From Rhizocola hellebori (GTDB lineage Bacteria > Actinomycetota > Actinomycetes > Mycobacteriales > Micromonosporaceae): DNA of 64,000 bases. This document shows positions 28,201 to 35,103 of this stretch, piece after piece. The stretch is taken from the NCBI RefSeq assembly GCF_016862955.1, contig NZ_BONY01000004.1, positions 124,001 to 188,000 on the forward strand, written 5' to 3'. The notes below the pieces were generated by a model. That model worked only from the letters and a program-made list of their open reading frames with translations. It had not been told where the DNA came from and did no database searches. Positions within the stretch are counted from its first letter, which is position 1; every line of letters begins with the position of its first letter. A program made the position numbers and the translations under genes.

Positions 28201-29218
28201 GCTCGCCGTGCATCGCGGCTAGTTGCTCGAGAAGCGCGTCAGTGAATGCGTTGCTATCCGCCTGGGAAACCAGTCGAGCGGTAACGAAAAAGGACAGGAC
28301 ATCAACCCCGGCTGGCGGATTAAGTACAAAACTGGACATCAGGGCAGACTTACCGGCCCACGGTTCGGCTTGCCACCATAGATAGGCTTCAGTCCCAGCG
28401 CAGAATCCGGCCAGCTCGTCCAGCTCCGCCTCGCGCCCCATAAGACCGCCGGCCGGCGCTATGTCGCGAACCTGTTCAAAATATCCTGATCGTGATAGCC
28501 ACACCGAGCGCGGCGGTGTGACGTCGTCAAGGGCGTGACTGAGCGGTATATCCAGGAGACTCGATAGCCGTTCGCGATCGGACTGGTCTAGTGCCATAAA
28601 AGAATGATCTAGACGCGTAGCCGCAAGCCTATTAAGTCCCTCCCGCGGGAATTGCTCCGTGAGCACGCCCACAATTCGATCGTTCACCCAGACAGGCGCC
28701 CCGGACATTCCCTGCCACGGCGAAACGCCCGCCTCGGGATCCTCACCAGGCGGCTCGACCGTCACCTCGAGTCTTCCAGTGCGGCGATTGGACAACACAC
28801 TCGAAAAGCCATGCGCATGATGCAGATCTCGGAATCTCTTCCGGCTTGGACCTTCCCCTCGGCTGCGGACTTTCCACCGGGGGAAGCCCGCAAAGTGGAC
28901 CTCAACCACCGAAGCCATGTCGGCCATGCCTCCATAGCGTGCCGCAGTTACCGTCTGATGTGCATCTGGCGGTAAGAATGACACGACGACGACATCACTA
29001 CCTCGCAGGCGAAAGGTGTCCGTTACCTGAACCACCCACTCGCCTGGCTGCCCGGCATCAAACCGCAATGTGATCGACCTGGCGCCGGCGACAATGTGCC
29101 ACGCTGATAGGACGGTACTAGAGGTGATCCGGTAGCCCGAGCCGCGGATCGTGGCTCCTGCGGCCGAAACAGCGATGACCTCAGCGATCCGGGCCGGTGC
29201 GATACCGCCAATAGACAA
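25205..29218 (-). CDS. Trypsin-like protease / STAND NTPase / helical-repeat protein
   Basis: The 1337-residue protein is intact. Residues 1-205 form a trypsin-like domain with catalytic His41 (LSAWHIVA), Asp75 (RGSDVVVV) and Ser172 (GMSGAPVW). A STAND NTPase follows: GLMGREAELDEL around 258-270, Walker A AEPWAGKS (284-291) and Walker B VVLVVDGLDED (about 372-382). From about residue 560 onward there are TPR-like helical repeats (ERQAKALTLAIIALVLTGEL; AKAMLARIADPERRLASLVG). This is the layout of antiviral and other conflict STANDs (Avs-like) where ligand binding to the repeats triggers NTP-driven oligomerisation and unleashes the protease. The ATG at 29216-29218 is directly followed by homologous sequence. 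A trypsin/Trypco2 remnant lies just upstream on the same strand. The likely outcome is abortive proteolysis; the trigger is unknown. Confidence 0.8.
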   Translation of the reverse strand: MSIGGIAPARIAEVIAVSAAGATIRGSGYRITSSTVLSAWHIVAGARSITLRFDAGQPGEWVVQVTDTFRLRGSDVVVVSFLPPDAHQTVTAARYGGMADMASVVEVHFAGFPRWKVRSRGEGPSRKRFRDLHHAHGFSSVLSNRRTGRLEVTVEPPGEDPEAGVSPWQGMSGAPVWVNDRIVGVLTEQFPREGLNRLAATRLDHSFMALDQSDRERLSSLLDIPLSHALDDVTPPRSVWLSRSGYFEQVRDIAPAGGLMGREAELDELAGFCAGTEAYLWWQAEPWAGKSALMSSFVLNPPAGVDVLSFFVTARLVSQADSNAFTDALLEQLAAMHGEQLPALLTASARDSHRRALLKAVVARAREAGRRVVLVVDGLDEDAGTRAGSGLPSIASLLPKLPEEGLRIVLAGRPHPPIPLDVAHDHPLRDCRVRRLEAWPHAQAVRQRAQLELDELLVGDEVSLEVIGFVAACGGGLTLPELQELTGRPRFLLDGLLHGVFGRTIVGREENTLEAPSRLFLFAHESLRVEAIERLRGEILNSFMNRINTWADGYRQKGWPSDTGQYLLRGYSRMLHSQHDVGRLTALAVDAARHDRLLGVTGGDSTAMVEIRAAQELMMNQSSIDLLTIVRLAVRRDDLLARNLNVPTNLPATWVYLGQPVRAESLARLIANPERQAKALTLAIIALVLTGELDRARAITDSIIDPQQKAHAEAALRLPQRAEKVLAHLEYVMRSLYGRSRLNPDIPILIAQIEESNDISTAVRLARECEKLTDSIEEPRRRAWMLAELARAVAVAGDPGEGERLAAATEAVARTATDFEEEASAWMGLIEPAALDGDLETIQAVGNVAYARALLVDDEQRRSTLLGGIAEAYTKANLIQRAKDTISAITSPRARYVALTSLGRTLISRGQGTAVQAILDQFLTPEERAFAAAVFAEAFAESGDRVSATELTHLSESLIEAGASPERRFSTWLLLAKTRLDLGDESGALNLARAAKAMLARIADPERRLASLVGLMELYAKAGKHESASAIADLAYDLSRDPLVLELHVADLIESMAASGLQKRAEVMAAASSRYGNLLFQLALIRGLLAQSLVDQALEVVLKSGRPSVDALNLVIVAATRQGRPETAENALEAALHLSQGLPMAEREATQVSIVEALAAVEMFEDASRVVATMRRSNARVEASALLVTRLAHQGKISAAKRGLLDIVADAAELGGEALVHLAEPLALVGDTDLALWWKQSIDASGNSPRLAEARATVAIRLAELGEHREALNLANNEPHLERRARALLKIAMAAPDATHIASQALIGCHWTVSLSSLRTISPDLVRIIARERLEAA

Positions 29219-29651
29219 AAAACCTCCCGCGACACGAGACGCGTCGAACCATCATCGCTCGTGATGACGGCACAGGGAATGGTCAAGGTCAATCGTCCGA
29301 GTCGGTTTGCTGACACTTGCGCCAACGCAGCGCTCTTTGTCATTCGCCGGACTGGGAGACGTCACCGACACCGGAATTTGGCCGAGCCGGGCAACGACCC
29401 GGCAGCGCCCGCGGCAAAAGCCGATTCCGGTACAACGCTGATCACGAGGGCCTTCCGGCACCTTGGCACCACCCCCAGATTTATCAAGAGCAACAGCTCA
29501 CCGGCGCCGGGATCCGCGATGTCAGCCCCGCGATCCTGAGCCCCTGGATCAGACGACAGCGTTACCTGCGCTCCTCTTGCTCGCCCCACGACAGGCGCCT
29601 CAGTCCTCGGTACGCAGCCGGGACGAATGCCCAGGCTTCTATGTCGCTGGC
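29219..29651. other. Intergenic between two protease genes
   Basis: No gene is supported. Frames of up to 115 codons on both strands have arginine/proline-rich shadow content. The upstream region of the protease-STAND gene should hold its promoter but I cannot point to one. Confidence 0.4.
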
Positions 29652-30329
29652 TCATCGCCTTGGCCCTTCGAAGCCCCGCTCGATCCAGTTCTGGGCGAGC
29701 TGGCACAACGCTTCTGGTTCAAAATGGCCAAGCAGGTCATAGGGAGTATTCCAGCGGGGACGGAGTCACGAGTAGATCGGTGAACAGCCGGCGAGCGAGG
29801 TTGCGGTCCTGGATTGCCAGAGCTGCCCGCACAAGGGCCTGCAGCCTTCTGGGCCGACTTGGTGCATGGTTCGCGATCACGCATTCCTCGGCTAAAATAA
29901 ACGCCTCGAGTTCGGCATTTGGCAAAACCCCAGAGCTGCGGCGGCCGCAATCGATTCTAAAAACTGGTCGTATTCATGCACGTAAGTGGGGCCGACGTCG
30001 AGCTGCCGGATCTCGGCAAGAAAGGGCCTGATTCGCTGCACGTCGGCGATGTCCACATATCCGGGTTGAGACGGCCGAACCTGAGCACACCCGTGACATC
30101 CGGCAAGGCACCATGTTCCACGGTGACAAGGCCGATATCGTCGCCCACGTCGTGCCAGCCGGTGGCCACGGGCCGCCGTCGTCCCGGTCGAGGCGGACGA
30201 TCACCTGCTGGCTCCGGCAAGCACGTGCCAAGCGGTGAGCACGGCGTTTGAAGTCAGACTGTAGCCGGTGCCGCGTCCGTCGTGACCGCTGATTTCCGTG
30301 GCTATCTGAAAGATGCGATCTATTTCCAT
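29652..30329 (-). pseudogene. Trypsin-like peptidase gene with several frameshifts
   Basis: From ATG 30327-30329 the minus strand encodes MEIDRIFQIATEISGHDGRG and NAVLTAWHVLAGAS with the catalytic His. Then in a second frame VIVRLDRDDGG, in a third GWHDVGDDIGLVTVEHGALP with the Asp, in another GYVDIADVQRIRPFLAEIRQ and THVHEYDQFLE-like sequence, then LPNAELEAFILAEECVIANH and AIQDRNLARRLFTDLLVTP, and finally YDLLGHFEPEALCQLAQNWI to a TGA at 29652. At least four indels are needed to restore it. It is related to the N-terminal domain of the neighbouring 1337-residue protein and is adjacent to a Trypco2 gene, its usual partner. Confidence 0.6.
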
Positions 30330-30537
30330 CGGCAGCCAGTCACCTACAGCTGGGCCGTGCGTGCTGACCTTCAGCACTGAGCATGCCTGCTGTGGGAGCG
30401 ACGGCAATGGCAAACCACGACAGGTTCAGCGTGACCTCCGGCCGGATCCGCCGGCACGCGCATATGGCGGCTATCCTGCTCGCGTCCACCACAGACCCCA
30501 ATCTGGCTTCCCGATCCACAACAGCAAGTTCGGTCGT

Positions 30538-30855
30538 CTACTCTTCGTCTGGCATCGCCAGGTCGGATATCTGCGACGGCCGCCCGTCCGGGCCGACCGG
30601 CTGCAGCGTCAGCTTGATCCGGTGTGCCGTTTGTGACGATCGTGCAGCAGCGGCGGAAACGTCCAGCAGCACCAACTTGGCGGCAACTCCGCCAGAGCGC
30701 GACATGTCCAGCACAACCGATACCTCCAGCTCGATCGGGCCTACGACGAACTTCGGATCCTTGTTCCGGCCCTGCCACGCCGCCAGGTTCAAATCCCCGC
30801 GCAGCTGATAGATCAGATCAGCTAGCGTCAATGCATCATCTGACACGATTCGCAA
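30538..30855 (-). CDS. Trypco2-type (trypsin co-occurring) domain protein
   Basis: The 105-residue product reads LTLADLIYQLRGDLNLAAWQ, GPIELEVSVVLD, GVAAKLVLLDVSAAAARSSQ and THRIKLTLQP-like sequence. This is the pattern of the small beta-sheet domain found beside or fused to trypsin-like effectors in NTP-dependent conflict systems (Trypco2). It probably acts as a regulator or adaptor of the protease. Its own frame is intact although the adjacent trypsin gene is decayed. The start (ATG near 30855) has a modest upstream region; alternatives inside are possible. Confidence 0.6.
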   Translation of the reverse strand: MRIVSDDALTLADLIYQLRGDLNLAAWQGRNKDPKFVVGPIELEVSVVLDMSRSGGVAAKLVLLDVSAAAARSSQTAHRIKLTLQPVGPDGRPSQISDLAMPDEE

Positions 30856-31452
30856 CCTTCAAGATCGGAAAAGTACAACGACAGCCATCATCGCGCCGAT
30901 TCCAAGATCAAAAAAGCATCCGAATAGGTCGTACTTCTCAAACGTCAAGCTTTCACCTTGGGTTCAGCCAGGACGGGCACAGGCAACAGGTCACAAAGAG
31001 GCCTCGCAGATCGGTCCACGTGACCTGACCACTGAGATCCATTCAGGAGGGCTTAGCAACATAGACCTCTTACCAAATCCCAATGTCATCAATGCAACAT
31101 TGTGGCGCTTTTGATACCGCCAGGACATCCGGATTCCGGCCGCTGTAAGTCGTGCAGCGACACAGAAGGAACACCGACAGCGCACCAGCCAACCGAGCGT
31201 TGTTTGCTTCCTCGGCGGCTTGGATCTGCTGCAGCCCACTGTGAATGTGACCGGTTGGCCCAGCTTCTCGCCTCCAATGTCGTTGCTGCAACACTGTTGC
31301 TCCTTGTGCCTCCACGCCATCAGGATTGCAATTCCGATTCCTTGACCGCCAGGCCGACAGGGGGACCGCACGGCGTAGGCGGCGATCTGAGTCGATCCGT
31401 ACCACGATGGGGATCCGCGAAAGGGCTGATCATCCGATTCATTGCGTAGACC
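30856..31452. other. Intergenic with an imperfect direct repeat
   Basis: Two blocks about 195 bases apart share CCAATGTC, TGCAACA-TGT and GGATT-C spacing (around 31079-31135 and 31274-31340). No gene is supported, although open frames run through on the minus strand. It should contain the promoter of the three-gene operon that starts at 31453. Confidence 0.4.
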
Positions 31453-33102
31453 ATGATAACTATGATGCGTAGTGTGACAGATGCAATTGGCATCGAGGAA
31501 GGTCCGGCGGTGCCCGCGCCGCCAGCGGTCGAGGCACCTGCGGCGCGGTACGGGGCCGCGGTACAGCAACTATTTGACAGCGACCACGTCGTCCGAGAAG
31601 CGCTGCGGGACAGGCTGGTCGACGTGACATCACGGTCCCTGGAGCTGCGGGCGGAGGCGGCGGCAGCCTTCTCGGGCTTCTACCCGAGCCGGATTCCGGT
31701 GGCCGACAGGGAGCGAACGACCTACCTCGCACCCGGCGACGACCTGATCGTTCTCCAGACCGAACAGACGAACCTGACTCTCGAGCGGCAGCGGGCCGCG
31801 CCCCTAGCGGGTCGTCTGCGGCTGCACCTCACGCCGGAATTGCTAGATCTCATCGACAAAACCGACGCGAACGACGAGCGGGTAGGGCGAATCCCGCTGG
31901 CCGCGCTCCTCGAGCTTTTACGTGGGTCGGTGCCGCTGCCGTCGGCCGATCCGGTGTCGGTATGCCGTGCCGAGGCCCGAGCCGACGACCTACTCAAGGC
32001 GATCACGGAGACTCGGCCCAAGCCGAATACGCCTGGAGATGAGGTGAAGAGGAACGTTGACGAGGCCACGGGGCCAACGCATCCCCCGAAGTCGAAGCCA
32101 TCGGAACCGCCGAAGAAGGAGCCGAACCAGCCCGAGGTGCTCACGAAGATTAAGGAACTGCTTGCCGCGATGCGGACCCCCGAGACTGCCCCCGTCTTCG
32201 AGGTACCCTCACGCGCCGATCAGGGGACAGTGCGCGAAGGCCTGGCGACGTTCGAACTGCGTTCCGGCCCGGCCGATGTCACGTCCTACCACGACTTCAC
32301 CAGCTTGCGGATCGCGTTTCAGGGTGTTTGGACCGAGGTTTTCGATGGGCAGCTCGAGTCGACTGGCCGGCAGCTGTACGAGGAGTCGGTGAAGCTGAAG
32401 TCCTTCGCTGGCCTCGACCCGCGGGCGCAGGCGATCGACACTCTGGACGACCTCAAACGGCTGATGGCCGAGGTGCGCGACCTCGCGCAGATCACGTCCG
32501 ACGCCACCCCCGGTGTGGTCCGCCCGCCGGTCTCGGCCGGCGGCGGCGCGGTCAGCCAGAGCACGACGGCCGTCGACGTGGCGAGGAACGCACTGCTCGG
32601 TGGTCCCACCGGCGATCCTGTGGTCGACGCCATCCTCAACCCAGGTGGCGCGCTGATTAACGCCATCGGCAATCTCTTCGCCGGGAAGCCGCAACTCACC
32701 TGGGATTCGTTCCCCGGCCCGCTGCCAGTTGGAAACGATGTCATCACGGTGCGGTTCGAGCCCGACGCCGTGCCCGTCGGCACGGTCGAGATCATGATCG
32801 AGAACGGCCCGCAGGCATGGTGGTGGAAAGGCATCGAGTTCCGGGAGTTCGATACGCACGGGAACGTGATCTCGAACTTCCGCATTTCCAACGACCCTCG
32901 CGACTCCGGCGTGTGGCAGAAGGACAGCTACAACCGGCTGCCCCTCTATACGCCGCAGCTTCAGAACGGCGTGCTGGAGTTCCAAAAGGCCGCGCCCGGC
33001 ATCGGGTTCGGTGTCCACACCGGTTACTACTTGCTCGCGGGTCTGCCCGCCCGCATGCCTGACCGTATGAGGGCGATCTTCCGCTGGGAGAAGGATTCCT
33101 GA
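31453..33102 (+). CDS. First gene of an unknown three-gene cassette (549 residues)
   Basis: The protein has a helical N-terminal region (about residues 1-190), a charged proline/lysine linker (HPPKSKPSEPPKKEPNQPE, about 212-232), a helical middle, a Gly/Ala-rich hydrophobic stretch near residues 395-415 (AILNPGGALINAIGNLFAG) and a beta-rich C-terminal domain (VEIMIENGPQAWWWKGIEFR; GFGVHTGYYLLAG). No family recognised and no signal peptide. The start is uncertain: ATG at 31453, 31462 or 31465 with only weak ribosome sites. It ends one base before the next gene, so all three genes are surely co-expressed. The tryptophan-rich beta domain could bind a membrane or sugar; that is a guess. Confidence 0.7.
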   Translation: MITMMRSVTDAIGIEEGPAVPAPPAVEAPAARYGAAVQQLFDSDHVVREALRDRLVDVTSRSLELRAEAAAAFSGFYPSRIPVADRERTTYLAPGDDLIVLQTEQTNLTLERQRAAPLAGRLRLHLTPELLDLIDKTDANDERVGRIPLAALLELLRGSVPLPSADPVSVCRAEARADDLLKAITETRPKPNTPGDEVKRNVDEATGPTHPPKSKPSEPPKKEPNQPEVLTKIKELLAAMRTPETAPVFEVPSRADQGTVREGLATFELRSGPADVTSYHDFTSLRIAFQGVWTEVFDGQLESTGRQLYEESVKLKSFAGLDPRAQAIDTLDDLKRLMAEVRDLAQITSDATPGVVRPPVSAGGGAVSQSTTAVDVARNALLGGPTGDPVVDAILNPGGALINAIGNLFAGKPQLTWDSFPGPLPVGNDVITVRFEPDAVPVGTVEIMIENGPQAWWWKGIEFREFDTHGNVISNFRISNDPRDSGVWQKDSYNRLPLYTPQLQNGVLEFQKAAPGIGFGVHTGYYLLAGLPARMPDRMRAIFRWEKDS

Positions 33103-33103
33103 C

Positions 33104-35098
33104 GTGGCGATCCCCGACGGAACTGGCTCCTCGCGCCTGGAGAACCTGCTGCGCGACCTCGACCGGATGCTCAAGCAGCCGTATGCGTTCCACGTCTTCG
33201 CCGCCGACTCCGTCAACTTCGGTGTGCTGACCACCTACCGGCAGACCTGGGAGTCGCAGAGCTACCAGGTCGGTGATCTAGTGACGACCATGCCCCTGGC
33301 CCCGAAGGAGGTCCAGCGTTACACCACGCGCCGGGTCGACAAGAGAAGCCGGGCCAAGAAGGAGGTCGACGAGAACCTCCGCACCCAGCGGACCGAGACC
33401 ACCGACACCGGCCGCGCCGAGTCGGAGATCGTCGAGAAGGCGGCCAAGAAGTCGAACTTCCAATTGACCGCCAATGAGAGCTTCGGCAGCGACGAGACCA
33501 TGAAGGTCACGGCCAACCAACTCGTCGCGGGCTCGCAGGACAAGGAGTCTCAGAACACCAAGCGGACCTTCCACGAGAACGTGCGCAAGAGTGCTCAGGA
33601 GTACCGTCAGCAGCACCGCATCGAGATCGAGACGACCACGAGCTCGGAGTTCGAAGAGACCTCGTTCCGGGAGATCCAGAATCCGAACGACGAACTCACG
33701 GTCACCTATCTGTTCTACGAGCTGCAGCGGACCTACCGGCTGAGCGAACGACTGCATGGCCTGACCCCAGTGGCCCTGGTCGCCAACGACGTGCCGGCGC
33801 CAGACGAGATCGACGACTCGTGGCTTGTTGCGCACGACTGGATCCTGCGACGGGCGATCCTCGACGACTCGTTCCGGCCGGCACTCGACTACCTGACGAA
33901 GAGTTTTGTCGGCGCCGAGGTGAACATCGCGATCCTCGAGTCCAACGCCGAGGCCCAAAAGAAGGTGGTGGAGGCGCTCGGCGAGCAGGTGCGTGCCCAG
34001 ATCGGCTTGCTCAGCGTGAGCGAACGAGACGTGCTCTCCGCCGTCCAGAATCTTGGTTCTTCTGAACAGCAACAGGGTCTACTGGACATTGTGAAGGGGA
34101 TCTTCGACCCGCTTGGCATTGCGGGCACCTCTGACACCGGTGCGGTCGATGCGGCTCAGCTGATGGTCGACTATGCGAAGGAGGCGCGTGACCGGGCGGA
34201 TCGCGAGCGGGCCAGGCTGCTCGACCAGTTCACTCTTGCTGTCAGCGGCTTGCAGGTGGCGATCGATAGGCTGTCGGCCTCGGTTCGCGAGCACTACGAC
34301 AACGTGGCTGCGATCGACCGGCTGCGGGTACATGTGAAGGACAACATCCTTTACTACATGCAGGCGGTCTGGAGTCACGAGCCGCCTGACCAACGGTTCT
34401 TCCGGCTGTACAACATCGACGTCCCGATGGTCGAGTTCTCCTCCGAGGGCATCACGGTCGACGTGATCAAGGGCGGCGGAAGCCTGGCCGACGACCTGCT
34501 CGGCCGCGACTTCGGAACGGTTGAGCTGCCACTGCCGAAGACGACGGTCGTGAAGCGCAAGCTGGCCGACGTCGCTGATCTCGACGAGGTGCTTGGCTTC
34601 AAGGGCAATTACACGATCTTCGCTCTGAAGGAGAACAACTACCTGACCCTGCGCATGATGCAGGACTATTTCGAGGTCGGTGACGACCTGGTGCTGCGCG
34701 ATCCAGACGAGTTCGGCGAGCTCACGGTGGAGCAACTAGCCGAACTGGCCACCTGCCTGCATAAATGCGACCCCCAGCGGTTCGAGGCACGGTTCGACCA
34801 GATCCGTGCGGCCCTGATCGACAAGCTGGCCTCACCACGGGCTGGCTCTGACTTCGTCATCGTGCCGACGAGTTCGTTGTACATCGAGGCCCTCGTGGGG
34901 ACGCACCCGCTGCTGGAGGACTTCAAGCTGATCCACCGCGCGCTCGACGTGAAGAAGGTACAGGCCGACGTACGGCGCCAGGAGCTAGAAAACCTGCGCC
35001 TGGCCCGGCGCCTGTTCGCGGGGAAGGATGACGACCCCGACATCGACAAGAACATCGTCGTCACCGAAGGCACAAACCTAACCCTCGAAACGGACTGA
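33104..35098 (+). CDS. Second gene of the cassette: coiled-coil-rich protein (664 residues)
   Basis: GTG at 33104 follows the upstream TGA by one base. Near the N-terminus is TYRQTWESQSYQVGDLV, then a long charged segment (about residues 65-170, e.g. KEVDENLRTQRTETTDTGRA) likely coiled-coil, then a conserved-looking NPNDELTVTYLFYELQRTYR and SWLVAHDWILRRAILDDSF. Later parts include further coiled coil (KEARDRADRERARLLDQF) and a mixed domain ending in TNLTLETD. No enzymatic motif, signal peptide or membrane segment is visible. I have an impression that the NPNDELTVTYLFYELQR block occurs in other large uncharacterised bacterial proteins, but I cannot name a family. A structural or delivery role is inferred from its place between an unknown protein and a nuclease-tipped one. 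Confidence 0.7.
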   Translation: MAIPDGTGSSRLENLLRDLDRMLKQPYAFHVFAADSVNFGVLTTYRQTWESQSYQVGDLVTTMPLAPKEVQRYTTRRVDKRSRAKKEVDENLRTQRTETTDTGRAESEIVEKAAKKSNFQLTANESFGSDETMKVTANQLVAGSQDKESQNTKRTFHENVRKSAQEYRQQHRIEIETTTSSEFEETSFREIQNPNDELTVTYLFYELQRTYRLSERLHGLTPVALVANDVPAPDEIDDSWLVAHDWILRRAILDDSFRPALDYLTKSFVGAEVNIAILESNAEAQKKVVEALGEQVRAQIGLLSVSERDVLSAVQNLGSSEQQQGLLDIVKGIFDPLGIAGTSDTGAVDAAQLMVDYAKEARDRADRERARLLDQFTLAVSGLQVAIDRLSASVREHYDNVAAIDRLRVHVKDNILYYMQAVWSHEPPDQRFFRLYNIDVPMVEFSSEGITVDVIKGGGSLADDLLGRDFGTVELPLPKTTVVKRKLADVADLDEVLGFKGNYTIFALKENNYLTLRMMQDYFEVGDDLVLRDPDEFGELTVEQLAELATCLHKCDPQRFEARFDQIRAALIDKLASPRAGSDFVIVPTSSLYIEALVGTHPLLEDFKLIHRALDVKKVQADVRRQELENLRLARRLFAGKDDDPDIDKNIVVTEGTNLTLETD

Positions 35099-35103
35099 CC
35101 CCG

